A stretch of 64,000 nt of DNA from NCBI GenBank assembly GCA_018350325.1, contig JAEVLN010000013.1:2108001-2172000 (forward strand), given 5' to 3'. The position numbers were made by a program, and so were the translations under genes. The DNA comes from Globodera rostochiensis (taxonomy: Eukaryota; Nematoda; Chromadorea; Rhabditida; Heteroderidae). The notes under the pieces were generated by a model. It had not been told where the DNA came from. It saw nothing but the letters and a program-made list of their open reading frames with translations, and made no database searches. Position 1 is the stretch's first letter, and each line of letters begins with the position of its first letter. Below are positions 50,057 to 61,264 of this stretch, piece after piece.

Positions 50057-53000
50057 ATGAACGTGTTACTGTTTAATCGTTTGAAAAATTATTCAAACTT
50101 GAGATGCTTTAACAAAAAATGGCTTTATCTCCATTTGAAGTTTGCATCGACATCAGCTCAATACACAAATTACGATGGGAACAATAAGAAGCGCGCAATT
50201 CTGTCGAATTCTTTTTCCCCAAAAAAATCTCCCAGCACTTTTAATGTTGTTCTTTCTTATTTCAAGTTAATGCGTGCAGACAAGCCGATCGGTCAGTTTC
50301 TCTTCAGTTATTGCTAGAGCCTCGGAATAAAAACATTTCCCTCTCAGTAAATAAAAGAATTAGGCAATCCTTAAGAATGGGGATCCCTAATTTTTTTTCA
50401 AAAAATAAAAACATTTTATAAAGTCGTTAGAAATAATTTTTAGGGATGTTCTAGGAAGTAGAATTCGAATCTGATATCTAAAAAGTCAATTTAATTCATT
50501 TGATTGTTTGTTTTTGCAAAAAAAAAAAATAGATTTTTTTGGAAATAAGGTCTGTTACCAAAATCAAATAATTGATGAAAAATCTTAGACAAAATCAAAG
50601 ATTTGACACAATCTAAGGTCAGATTCGTGATCAGCACCCCCCCCCCCCAAAAACCCCCGGATATAAATTTTTAGCTCAAATAGCAAAGTATGAAGTAGGG
50701 ATCCCCATTCTTTAGAATTGCCAAGAATTACGTCTTATCAGAGACGTAACCAGGAAAAATTTTCGGGGGTCGGGGGGGGAAACTCGATTCTTAGGGGTGC
50801 ATTTTTTCCTTTTTATTGCATTTTTGTCAAGCAATTTTTCCAAAAAATGTTCCATTTTAGGGAGTGCAATTTCCGTTTTTACTCCATTTTTGGTTAAGGA
50901 ATTTTCAAAATAAGAAGCCAAAAAATTGTAAAAGTGAAAAACAAAAGGGGGCCCCCTCTTGCGAAGACGATTCAGCCGTAAATAAATTTCGGCCGATTTA
51001 TTTGATTTCTCAAGAACGGCGCTTATCGGCAGCCCGACCTCCATAAAATCGAATTTGTTCGGTTCCGGTGTTCGAAATTGGTGTAAAATTCTGATTGTAT
51101 ATTTTGAATTCCTTTTGATCATCTCCTTTATTCAATACCCCGCTTTTTAACTTTGGATGTAAGAGCAAATTTGGTAGGAAAAGAGCCAAAAAGTGAATGG
51201 TTGTTTGAAGGAATATAAGGACACAAAAACAGAAAGTGAATTCAGTTTTTTTAGGTTTGATCAGAAAAGTGAAGTTTTGTGTAAAGTGTGTGATGGGGTA
51301 TCCGGGGGGGGGGGAATGGTTAGGGATGCCCGGACGGCCTCCCGTATCCCCGGTGGTCCTTCCCCATCAACCGCTTCCATCCTTGTGCCCGAAAGTTAAT
51401 TCATTTTCAAATGTCGACGACGAAGAAATGGTAAGCGGTGCAGAAAGAATGAATGTGGAACAATGGGGGCGCCTCACTATCAGGAATGGCCCAAAATCGC
51501 CAGCCCCCGAGTCGTGCCTGAGGCACGACTCTCGAAGGTCACCGAGGAATGAGTCACTTTGATCTTTCCTCCTCGGCTTTTATGTCTTCTTGGGCCGTGC
51601 CTGGGGCCGGTTACAATTGTGTTGGGGTGGGCAATCAAATTGTGTTCGACGTTCCATTCTGATACATTACAAGTGCTTTCTTTTCTTGTGAAATAAATAT
51701 TCGGCCGAATCGTCCACGGCCGAACTATTTCCGTTTTTATTGCATTAAAAGATAATACAAGAGAAAGAGGTCAGATTCGGATTCTACGCCCCCCGAAACC
51801 CCTAGAAACACCTTTTTATCGACTTCGGAAAAAATTTATTTAAGTGGTTTTTGTTTGGATCCAAAAACTGCAACAACAAAAAAGAGAATAACGCTAACAA
51901 GAAATCACACAATCGACTAATTCCAAACCGAATTTACGCAACATTTAAGAAAATGTAAGCGCACTTTTCCAGGTTCGTGGTTACTTTATTGGCCTTGTGC
52001 CTGGTCAATTGCACTCGGTGCTCCTCCTGGTTGCCTTCCGAGTTTCTATTTCTTGACTCTCTTTGGAGCCGGCGCGTTTTTGATGCGAAGTGCCGGGTGT
52101 GTTCTGAACGATCTTTGGGATCAGAACATTGATAAACAGGTAATTCGAAGCTCTAATTTAATTAAATATTGGATTATGTAAGAGTCAGCTTTTTGGTTTC
52201 TTCAGGTTCTTGGATGAGTTTTTTTAATAACAATTTTCTCAGTGGTTACTGCCGTACTTTTACAAAAAAACAAAACCTTTTTAGGAATGAAAATAGTAAA
52301 ATTAAGCTGAAAGGGATTGGGCAAGTGGTAGATGTTAAATTCAGGGGATTGAAAGTGTCGATCGTTTTTGGGTCGGTCAGTGACCTAATGACCTGGCCAT
52401 GACTGAGGGTCGGTCAGGTCGTTTTAGCAACAAAAAAAAAGCCCCGGTCATCGAAAACGCATTTTCAGGTCGACCGAACGAAATTTCGGCCTCTTGCCAG
52501 CGGGGAAGTCAGTGAGAAAGAGGCTGTCTTTCTTTTGGCTGGGCTTCTCACCACTTCGTTGGCCGTTCTGCTGCAGCTAAATTGGCTTAGGCACATTTTC
52601 TTTCTTTCTTCAACATTTATTCTTTTGCCATTTTTAGCGTTATCCTCGGCTCTTCGTCCGTTTTCCTCGTCGTCGTCTATCCTTTGGCAAAACGTTACAC
52701 TCGTTGGCCTCAACTCGTCCTCGGTAGTCAAACCCCCCCCCCCGAAATTGCTTTAAAAGAGTACGACGAATGCCCCCACTTTTAGGCATTACTTTCAATT
52801 GGGGTGCTCTGCTCGGATATACAGCCGTAACCGGCACCTTTTCTTCGGGCTTATGTATTCCACTTTATTTGGCGTGCGTTTGTTGGACGGTCATTTACGA
52901 TACGATTTATGCGCATCAGGCAAATATTAACAATAAGCGGTTTTGACTTTTTTGTGCAATTTTCTTAATTGACCTTTTTTTCAAATCAATAGTAAATTTC

Positions 53001-53627
53001 ACATTATTTTAAGCGCGACTGGTGCTTAGCACTAATAACAAATTAAAAAATATATATTGTCAGAAAAATCACAAAATTTGGAACAATTTTAGCAAATATC
53101 GTTAAAATTTCTTTAAAAGGTTATCGGCTTCCCCCCCCCCTTTGTTGTACCCCTTTCTTTTAGGATAAGAAAGATGATCTTCTCATTGGTCTCGGTTCCA
53201 CCGCTCTCGAATTTGGCAACCGAACCGATTTTTGGTTGGCTTTCGTCTCAATGGCAATGCTCACCAATTTATTTTTTGTTGGACTCACTTCCGAGCAATT
53301 TTGGCCTTACTTTTTGACGTTGTTTGGTTGGTCTCACAAATGAAGAGAGTTTTCTCAGTTGAATTTTTAGCCTCAGCTTCTCACTTGGCTTGGCAATTGG
53401 ACACGTTACGGACGGATGACCCAAAGGACTGTTGGGAGAAATTCCGCGCAAATCAATGGCTGGGCGCTGCAATTTTTATTGGGATTGTGCTAAGCAATTT
53501 GTTGAAGAGCGAAACGAGGGAAGCGCCGGAGGGCAAATTGAAAGAACAGTTGGAGGCCGCCGATGAGTGGGAAAGGTTTATAGCACAAATGGACCAGAGA
53601 AATATGAACGTCAATTTTTACACGTAA
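50057..53627 (+). CDS. coq-2: 4-hydroxybenzoate polyprenyltransferase, mitochondrial (COQ2)
   Basis: Seven exons, 387 aa, all phases consistent: 50057-50291, 51973-52139, 52469-52590, 52638-52723, 52786-52919, 53164-53326, 53371-53627. An UbiA-family integral membrane prenyltransferase that attaches the polyprenyl tail to 4-hydroxybenzoate in ubiquinone synthesis at the inner mitochondrial membrane. Both Asp motifs are intact: NDLWDQNID (124-132) and [13 protein letters not shown] (241-253). Other family blocks are [26 protein letters not shown] and [10 protein letters not shown]. The first about 60 residues are basic and Ser/Asn-rich, fitting a transit peptide. Introns 3 (AG|GCACAT) and 5 (CAG|GCAAAT) have GC donors, and conserved protein sequence runs straight across both. 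Intron 1 (1.7 kb) carries a dispersed repeat. Confidence 0.95.
51509..51531. other. Perfect hairpin in COQ2 intron 1
   Basis: GAGTCGTGCC, loop TGA, GGCACGACTC: a 10-bp perfect stem inside intron 1. An ORF through it (51236-51562) lacks recognisable content. Function unknown. Confidence 0.5.
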
Positions 53628-54769
53628 CTGACGCCAAAACTTATTGCTACTTGATGAAAGTAAACGAATAACACACGATAAAAGTTATTTTTAGAGAGAA
53701 ATCTGAATGTAATGACTAACCATGGTTAAATGACCTGGTTAGCTAACCACTTAATTTTACCATTAGCTTATGGTTAATTTAACCAGCTTATGATATGGTA
53801 ATCTACCATCGAGCAAAAGTGGGATGCAGAGGCTTGAAAGGACCAGCAAAAGGAGAAGGACTTATGCCCTACATAGAAGATGAAGCTCATAACTTTCTTC
53901 ATAGTTGAGTGCTGTAGAAGAAGAAGAGTCAAATTATGTATGATCTAGCGTTTTTTGAGTAGTAGGATTTAAAAAAAGTTGGGATGGAAAGTGTCTGTTT
54001 ATATTTTACTTTCAACTTTATGCTTAACTGGTTCAAAAACGAGTCCCAGCCTCCAGAGTGACTGGATGGATGGGTGGGATGACCTGCTGATCGCCGTCAG
54101 CCCATTCTCACATTCCTTTCTCATCATATCTTTGTCCGGCAACTTTTTACTCTTCTCCCTACCGCTTTTTGGCCCCCTCCCCATTTGCTTTATTATTTAT
54201 TTTCAAACCCTAGGAGAACATAAAACTAACACAAATAAATCCTTACACCATTCTCACTTATTTCATCTTTGCTCCTTTCTGAGAAGAGCCAAAAAAAAGA
54301 ATGGTAGAGGAGGGGAATTGTGGGTGATTTGGGGGAAGGGTTCCACCCTCACAAGTGGAAGACGGAAGGAACTGTCACTCCCCCCCCCCCCATTCATTTG
54401 TCCTCTTCCGGTAGTCCCCCCCCCCATTAATATTGTTTCCTTCTCACACAAAAAGAACTTATTTAAAAACAAAATTCTCCACTCCAACCTAGATTTTTTC
54501 ATCTCCTTACCCCTTCACTTCTGCTCAACTGACAATATTTGGCCATTTTTTATCATTTTACTTATTTCCTCTCTTTCTCAGTCAATGTAATCAGCTGCTG
54601 CTGCTGTGAGAGTTGCATGAACGTGGGTGGCCGGCCCATTGACCATATAAATAAAGTGTTAGCCAATAGTTATTTGATAAGTCCGTTGTCTGCTTATACT
54701 TTTCTTCGCCCGCCCCCCCCCCCTTTTTCATACAAATTGGCTCATCTCTCTCTATTCTTGTCAGAAGGC
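53628..54769. other. Spacer downstream of COQ2
   Basis: Contains AACCATGG / TGGTTAGCTAACCA palindromic words at 53715-53810 and T/C-rich sequence with C-runs. The 203-codon open frame at 53979-54590 has no ATG start and is leucine/serine low complexity; it was not accepted as a gene. Confidence 0.35.
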
Positions 54770-55171
54770 ATGGAAGAAGACCCTTTCGCCTATTGTGTTC
54801 CGCCGAAGGGCCGCTGCAAATCCCATTCCTTTTTTGGCATTGACCTTCATTGGCCAAAGGATGCTGGCCATAAGAATTGTTCAACAACTGCTCCTCCCTC
54901 AAAGCTTCACCATAGCGTCAGCTTTGCCGTTCCCCCGACAGAATATAAAAGTAGAACAAAATGGAAAAGTTATTCCCCCAATTTGCGACCCAATTGCCAT
55001 CACCACGGGTCGGTGATGAGTCTGGTAATGCGGCACAAAGAAAAACACAGCGGCGCTGGAATTGCCGAAGAGGGAAAAGCCCGTCGGCCCTCCACATCGC
55101 TTCCGTTGGCAATTGTACGAGCAGTGATCAGCCCGGGACGAAAGAGTGAGGAAACCATTTGGGCGGAATAA
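54770..55171 (+). CDS. Hypothetical protein, 133 aa, low confidence
   Basis: Open frame from ATG 54770 (MEEDPFAYCVPPKGRCKS...) to TAA 55171, basic and Ser-rich with a possible PP1-docking-like HHSVSFA. No family recognised. A competing reading uses acceptor CCCCCGACAG at 54941 to open a short exon KVEQNGKVIPPICDPIAITT in another frame, so either or neither may be real. Confidence 0.25.
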   Translation: MEEDPFAYCVPPKGRCKSHSFFGIDLHWPKDAGHKNCSTTAPPSKLHHSVSFAVPPTEYKSRTKWKSYSPNLRPNCHHHGSVMSLVMRHKEKHSGAGIAEEGKARRPSTSLPLAIVRAVISPGRKSEETIWAE

Positions 55172-55245
55172 AGAACAATGTTATATAATACAATTATTCG
55201 AAGACAACCCTAATAAAGTGTTAAGGCCGATATGGAGCCTTGTCA

Positions 55246-55818
55246 ATGACGTCATTGAATGATGATGACTCAGCCTTTTTATCTGATTGCTCATCTTCCT
55301 CTTCAGCATCAACAACAGATAAACAGAGCAGCGGATTCGGTACGCCCATCGACTGCCAAAAGGGTTCGACCGATTCGTGTTACGCCTCGTGGCCATCCCC
55401 ATCCCCGTGGAAATGCGCAAATGGGGGGGAATTTGACAGTGAGTTGGGGGGGGGGGGAGGCACTCCAGGACGTTCAACAATTTGAGACGGATTGGATGGA
55501 TCTTCTGTCACATCCATCGGACATCTATTCGCTACGAATTCCCACATGGCTCTTCAGAAAGTAAGGTCGGGTCACGGGGGAAAGGGACGGGCAGGTGGCA
55601 ACGGAGGAGTTCTCTGTGCTGAAGGGTGAGTTCGAAATGAACGTCTCCTTTAATCGTAGTGTTTTAGAAATACCCAGACCTATTTGCTGTCGTTGGTCGC
55701 CCCCACTGACAAAAGAGTCGTCAACATCGGTCGCAATACGCGAGATGAGGTCATTGGGAGTGGAAATAGTCACCGATTGTTCTTACACAACCCGAACAAC
55801 CTGAACCCCTACGAATAA
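55246..55818 (+). CDS. Unidentified 151-aa protein, four exons
   Basis: Exons 55246-55438, 55487-55560, 55595-55642 and 55678-55818; all junction phases agree, and introns 2 and 3 are 34-35 nt. The first 60 residues are acidic/Ser-rich (DDDSAFLSDCSSSSSAS) with four Cys. The C-terminal part reads HMALQKVATEEFSVLKGEFE and TYLLSLVAPTDKRVVNIGR, ending NPNNLNPYE, and looks like a compact conserved domain I could not assign. The stop codon overlaps a polyadenylation signal (GAATAAAG at 55813-55820), so the 3' UTR must be very short. In-frame stops precede the ATG. Confidence 0.55.
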
Positions 55819-56019
55819 AGAAGAAACGTTGGAAAGACCTCCCTCATTCTTAACTGCATGTACAGTATTATGCAATTATATTTCCTGTGCCACAAGCCTA
55901 ATCTAACGCAATTCGGACTAACTATGTTATCCATCATTCAACTCAATTATTTTTTTATATTCCATCATCATTGTACCCTTTCCAACTTTCTGGACACCTT
56001 CCGTCTGACAGCCTTGTTC

Positions 56020-56410
56020 ATTTTTGGTCCGCCCTCCCAAGTGCAACTTTCCCTGGGGCATTGTCCATCCTTCTCCAACATCATGAGAGAAGTGATGCAT
56101 TGGAATCGGACGCCGGTGCTCTTGCTTCGAAAACGAATTGGGTACGGGTTGAAGATCCCGGCCGTAAAGTAGTCTTCGTACTGCAAAAAGATAGGAGGTG
56201 AGACTTTGTTGGGAGGGAAGGAAGGACCTGGACGTGTTCGAATAGGGAGGGCTCCGTGGTGCAACCTCTCCCGTCGATGATCGGGTACGACGCGCTGCCC
56301 CCACCACGCTGACCCGAGCCGTCTTCCGCACGCACCTTCAATTCCACCAATCCAAGTAATGTTTTACACCCGGAAAAAATCGAATCCAAATTCTTCGATT
56401 TACGACTCAT
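56020..56410 (-). CDS. Hypothetical small protein, structure unresolved
   Basis: From ATG 56410 the minus strand reads MSRKSKNLDSIFSGCKTLLG and LVELK, then a GTGCGTGCGG donor. A good TATCTTTTTGCAG acceptor near 56187 opens YEDYFTAGIFNPYPIRFRSK in matching phase, giving about 95 aa. Unspliced, the same ATG runs 109 codons to 56081. Another frame is also open through the second part. No family recognised. Confidence 0.3.
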
Positions 56411-56845
56411 CTCAAAAGACCATTTATGTCCTCAAGAAAGTAAACCGGCTCGACTTGTTTTAATAACCCCAAAATGTACTCAAAGCCGTTTTTCCAATTC
56501 ATCGCCCACCAGCCAATGTGGCCCCGTCCAATCTATTTTTTTGCAAGCTCAATTCCAAATTAAAACTAAATACATAAATTTTGGGACGTAAAACAATAAA
56601 CTTATTGTAAAAAACTTCTTCCAAATTGCTCCCTTACTGTGCAGTTGCTGACCCTCAGACAATAGCCCCTCTCAGCCTCGCATCGGATTTTGTAAAACAG
56701 CTCTTGATCCAGTGTCACATCTGACCAACCAATTAAAGAAGTCATGAACCCATCAAGCCGAATTCCGGACACTTTTGGAATGCCGGGCGCCAGTTTTTTT
56801 TGGCATCCGATTGCATCCTTGCTAGAACGCTACTCCCAGAAAGGT
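56411..56845. other. Gene-free stretch
   Basis: A/T-rich, with AATAAA-like strings on both strands; probably 3' ends and spacer. Nothing else seen. Confidence 0.4.
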
Positions 56846-57086
56846 CTAAGGACAGAGATAGTTGCATGCATCGGATGGAGTGCTTCGGACTTTCCTCAAA
56901 ATGACCTCTAATTTCTGGACCTTCCGGCCCCGTCTCATGCACAGAGAAAGCGCATCGTGCCTCCGGTTGCCGTGCTCTACCGGTCACCTCACGGATTTGC
57001 AATGCATTTCCACTGCTTTGAGCATTCGTCCAACGGACATAAATTACTATTAATAGAGTTGAGCTTGTAATAATTGTCAAAAGCAT
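56846..57086 (-). CDS. Putative 55-aa secreted peptide
   Basis: Exons 56988-57086 and 56846-56914, split by a GT-AG intron in phase 0. Residues 1-23 (MLLTIITSSTLLIVIYVRWT) form a signal peptide with a likely cut after TNA. The mature part is one amphipathic helix (ALQIREKLEVILRKVRS) followed by TPSDACNYLCP with two Cys. No pro-region or dibasic site. Small secreted Cys-containing peptides of tylenchid nematodes include neuropeptides and effectors, but no family match is claimed. If unspliced, the frame runs to 114 codons. Confidence 0.4.
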
Positions 57087-57399
57087 TTGAACGGAGAAGG
57101 GTGAGGGAATGTTGGAATGAACGAGAAAACGCGGAGACGGCGGACGATTTTTATGGATGAATCAATTGATTTCCTCCAACAAATCCTTTTGAGAAAGAAA
57201 GAGCGGGCGGGGATTGAAGTGAGGGGATGTTAAAAACTGCGGTTCAGTCGCGAAAAGACGGCAATGGAAAACCCAGGAGAAGAGAATAAACATGGCAACA
57301 CATTTATCCAGACAGTATATTAACTTTTGAACGTGTCGACAAGAACCGCCGGCAAATTTAATGGAATCAAATCGGTTGGCAAAGAAAGGCATTTCCCAC
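57087..57399. other. Gene-free stretch between the peptide gene and S1P lyase
   Basis: A 76-codon minus-strand frame from ATG 57392 is present but has no recognisable domain and was not accepted. Confidence 0.35.
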
Positions 57400-57653
57400 C
57401 CGTCCCCTCCGTGGAGGGCGTCAGTATATAGTAGGATTAAGTGTGTGTTGGCATCGAGTAACAGGCCGTCCCCTCCGTGGCGTGTCAGTATATAATAAGA
57501 TTAAGTGTGTGTTGGCATCGAGTAACAGGCCGTCCCCTCCGTGGCGTGTCAGTATATAATAAGATTAAGTGTGTGTTGGCATCGAGTAACAGGCCGTCCC
57601 CTCCGTGGCGTGTCAGTATATAGTAAGATTAAGTGTGTGTTGGCATCGAGTAA
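57400..57653 (-). repeat. 64-bp tandem repeat (4 copies) containing the S1P lyase stop codon
   Basis: Each unit includes, on the minus strand, TGTTACTCGATGCCAACACA then CACTTAA, the last eight codons (CYSMPTHT) and stop of the adjoining lyase gene, plus TCTTA(C/T)TATATACTGACACG and CCACGGAGGGGACGG. Only the copy nearest the gene (57590-57653) is joined to the real exon; the rest lie in the 3' flank. Confidence 0.9.
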
Positions 57654-60600
57654 CAGGCATCGATGTAGAGGTGGGCGACCTCTTCAATGATACCTTTGTC
57701 CGGAATTTTGGCCGCCATTCCATAAATCGCAGCCTTAAAGAGGGCTGGCTAATTCAGATTAGATGGCACAGTGTCAGGAAAAGCCAAAATTGTATTCTCA
57801 GCCAAAATATGCCTCACCGTCTTGGAACTCTCTCCACGATCTGGCGAAGCGGCCACTTCCTCACAAGCGATTTTCAGATCCTCCAAAAAGGCGTTTAGCA
57901 CTCCGTCAGCCGTCTGATTGTATGTGATGCAAAAATGAAGCCTGTACAAAAAAAAAGAAATTTATCGTCCAAATGAATGACAAACGCATTGGGTTTTTGA
58001 AGAAAGTTCAAATTCCATCCCAATTTGCCCAGACAGTCGCCCACCGCGTGAATGTTAAAACGATTCGATGAAAAAGCGACCTGAACCACAAACACAAGGA
58101 GCTTTCTTCCATATCCGTTTGACTCTACCACAGACACTTCCGGGGTTCCAACAAGACAAATTCCAGGAATCTTCCCGACAGAATCGGCCAATTGTGCCGT
58201 TCTCAAAAGGATCAGATTTGCTCGTCTCGCGTACTCTTTGGCCCCGAAATGCTGAAGTGTAGCCCAAGTGAGCGCGATGTTCAAACCAGCTCGGCTCCCT
58301 TGCAAAATGGGCAAATAAAAGTCAAAACAAACGTCAGTCCCACCGGACAATGTCGGAGTTGCATAAAGACCGCCAGGCCACTCGGTCGAGCAAAAATACT
58401 GGTGGTGAAGCAGTTCGGAGCGGCGGTAAAGGACCACGGAAGTGCCCTTCGGTGCATACCCGTACTTAATTTCGTAAATAAGTAGAATTATACAAATAAC
58501 AAAACTTTGTGAGTATCACAAGAAATTGATGTAACGCCCGGGACGGTGAAGTCAAAAGGTGGAAGATGCGCCAAAGCAGGAGAATGCTCGGCAAAGGCAA
58601 CCAAAAACCCACCCAAACACGCGTCAACGTGGACGGGGATGTTGTACTCAATGCCTAACTAAATGGAAGGAGGCGCAAGGAACAAAATCAACTTCCCTTG
58701 ATTCAAGGATATTTTTTGAAAATATTTCAAAAGTTCGAATCATAAAAAGCATCTTACAATTCGGGGCACAAAACAAAGTAATTATGCAAGACCGGGACTG
58801 AGATCCCGGAGAAGGGTGAACAGAGCGGAAAGGCTCCTCCCCCTGAGGGTCCATAAAAGGGTGGATGGAAGTAATCGATCACTGGGAAGACAATCCCGAG
58901 GCCCAGTTCAAGCTTCACTATTACTTTCGCAATTGAAGAAATATCGTCAAATGTGCCGAATGGAAAGTTTGGTGCCGATCCAGCCAACTGAAATTAATGA
59001 AGAAATAATCATCAAAAAGTTACATCCCACCAAACATGTATTTTTGTCGATAAACCGACGCATCGCCTGCAAATCGACACGACCCGTAAATTTATCAACG
59101 GGAACATGGCAAAGTCGAATGCCCAACATTGAACAGGCCTATGACGACTATCGCATTACCAAAATATTATATTGCGCGGTTCACCTTGTCAAACGCCGCA
59201 TGTGCGGTCATCGGGACTACGACGACCGGGTCGACGACACCACGGCGAGAAAGAGCGAAGTTGCGACTGGAAAGACAGGCGAGAATGATCGACTCAGTCC
59301 CACCAGTTGTCATCTTATTTGTATTTTTGAAGCGGCGCTGACAGAGAGAAGATTTTTGGAAATGAACTAACCGTTCCACAGGCGTCATTGTCTCCGTGAA
59401 ATAAATCGGCAACCATTCGGACAACTTCAGCTTCCATCTTGCGAACCGCGGGAAAGACATCAGGATGAAGCGGATTGGAAAATGCAAATTGCGAGAAAAC
59501 GCGGGTTAGTAGTTCCATATGTTCAGAATCGATGTCCGTATACACTGCACCCGAGACACGACCCTAAAAGAAAACCGGATAAGAATTGGGCATTATTCAA
59601 AGACCTTTCTGAAGTCAAAGTGTCCGCCCATTCCTTGGTACCTTTCCATCCTTTCAACGATGTCTCTGTCAGCCAGGGGTTCCCACTCGAGTTTGGCTAC
59701 GAACTGACCGGTCTTGTCGCATTCGTGGATGGACAACTTCAGCTCTTTTGCTGTTTTGGCCAGATCCTCATCAATTTTACGACGCACTGATGGCAAACAG
59801 CGTAACCAAGAAAACAGATAAGCAGACAAACTAACAAAAATTACAGTATTCGATGGTTAGAACAATTTTGGATGGTAACACTACGTTTTGCCGGGAGCAG
59901 TTCAACTCGCCGACGCCGACTCGCCAATGGTCAACTCGCCGACGCCGACTCGCCGACGGTTGACTCGCCGATAATAGTTCATTTTGTTTTATCTATCAAC
60001 TCAAATTTTTTAAATATAAAAAGTTAGGTTTGTAACAATCTCAATTTAAGTTCTGGGATAAATTTGCGGCAATCATAAAGAAATGAGGTCCCGACTGAAA
60101 AAAATGCTAAAACTTTGGTGTTTATAAGTTTAAATGCATGTTTTCTAGGGTACATATAAACGTAGGGCACGAATCAGAGCTTGGGTTTTGCGAATGTCGA
60201 CCCCCGAACGCGAATTCGAACATTTTTCAAAGTTTCAAATACAGCCTTTTTTTTTGGTTTGACTAATTTTTTAATTCTTTTTTCAAGAACTAAATTGAGA
60301 TTGTTGGAAGTCTCATTTTTTTATATTTAAAAAAGTTGTTAAATTAACTATTATCGGCGAGTCGAACCGTCGGCGTCGGCGAGTTGACATGTACCCCGTT
60401 TTGCCAACTGTACATTTTGCCAACTTCACGTTTTTTTGGATGATTTTGAGCATGTTTTTGAATTTTTGAGTCCAAAAGATTCCGAAAATTTTTGAAATCG
60501 AAAAACCTTCGAATTCGGGTCCGGGGTTCGAAATAGCATTCATTTCGAAAAATTTTTGAATTAGAGCGACTTTTTAGTCCCTAAAAATCCCTATTTGGTC

Positions 60601-61118
60601 CTTTTTTCAAACTAAAAAATGCAGCACCCTAAAAAAGACTTTTTCCTGTACCAAAAATCCACACCCAAAGAGATCGACATTTTCCCTAAAAATTTTTATT
60701 TGATATTTTTTATAAAAGTTTCGTGAAATATTATATTTACAATAGTAAAAAAATTAATAAAGACATGGATTTTAAAAGTGTCAACGCAAAAATTAACTGA
60801 ATTTAGTTAGTTTTAGCACCTTTTTTAGTTCCAATTTTGGGGGTTTTTAATGTTATATGCCCCTTTTTTACGTTTTTTAGTCCCTAAAAATAGCGGCTCT
60901 CTAATTATGAGTCGTAAAAATTGGCTTCCAAAAGAAAACTACCGCTTTCGCAAGGGCTTGGCATTACGTCGAAACAACTTGTGAAAGTGGAGGGCCAGAT
61001 AGGTGCCGGTGACAGACGCAGCGACAAGGATTAGCGGCTTCACACGGCCCAGCTTATCGTTCAAATTATCAACGAGAATCGTAAATCGGTAGGCCAGCAA
61101 GTGGGCGGCGTCCGTCAT
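57629..61118 (-). CDS. spl-1: Sphingosine-1-phosphate lyase
   Basis: Twelve exons, 558 aa, all phases consistent: 60943-61118, 59605-59830, 59372-59563, 59185-59313, 59031-59138, 58926/58925-58987, 58506-58658, 58344-58464, 58129-58298, 57986-58080, 57818-57941, 57629-57748. The PLP enzyme cleaves S1P to hexadecenal and phosphoethanolamine at the ER, the exit step of sphingolipid metabolism. An N-terminal membrane anchor ([17 protein letters not shown], residues about 25-45) precedes the fold-type I domain: [43 protein letters not shown], and the PLP lysine K349 in [14 protein letters not shown], then [13 protein letters not shown]-terminus [13 protein letters not shown]. Intron 1 (1.1 kb) carries a foldback. 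It starts 146 bp after the mL48 stop. A longer in-frame N-terminus exists but lacks ATG. Confidence 0.95.
59903..60390. mobile_element. ACTCGCCGACG foldback element in S1P lyase intron 1
   Basis: The left end GTTCAACTCGCCGACGCCGA and its inverted counterpart TCGGCGTCGGCGAGTTGAC enclose A/T-rich DNA. Inverted similarity continues inward through CGATAATAGTT and AAATTTTTTAAATATAAAAA. Two extra internal copies of the ACTCGCCGACG word lie on the left side. Non-coding. Confidence 0.6.
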
Positions 61119-61264
61119 TCTCACAAGCGCGAAATAGTTTAAGCAAAGCAGGATATTTGAAAAAGTATGGAGAAAAACAAGTGCGATTTTAACCAAACAC
61201 AATTGTATTTAAACAGAAATCATCGAGAAACGAATAAAATAGTAAACAAACTAAAAAAGATGGC

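Noticed and set aside
51193..51562. ORFs within COQ2 intron 1
   Set aside because: Overlapping frames near a hairpin; no conserved content and no splice signals needed by COQ2.
53979..54590. 203-codon ORF downstream of COQ2
   Set aside because: Starts with TTG, low-complexity Leu/Ser/Phe, no splice or homology support.
57160..57392. 76-codon minus-strand ORF
   Set aside because: Has an ATG but no domain or signal, and no splice or neighbour support.
60939..61202. Longer N-terminus for S1P lyase
   Set aside because: The upstream start is TTG; the first ATG in frame is at 61118.
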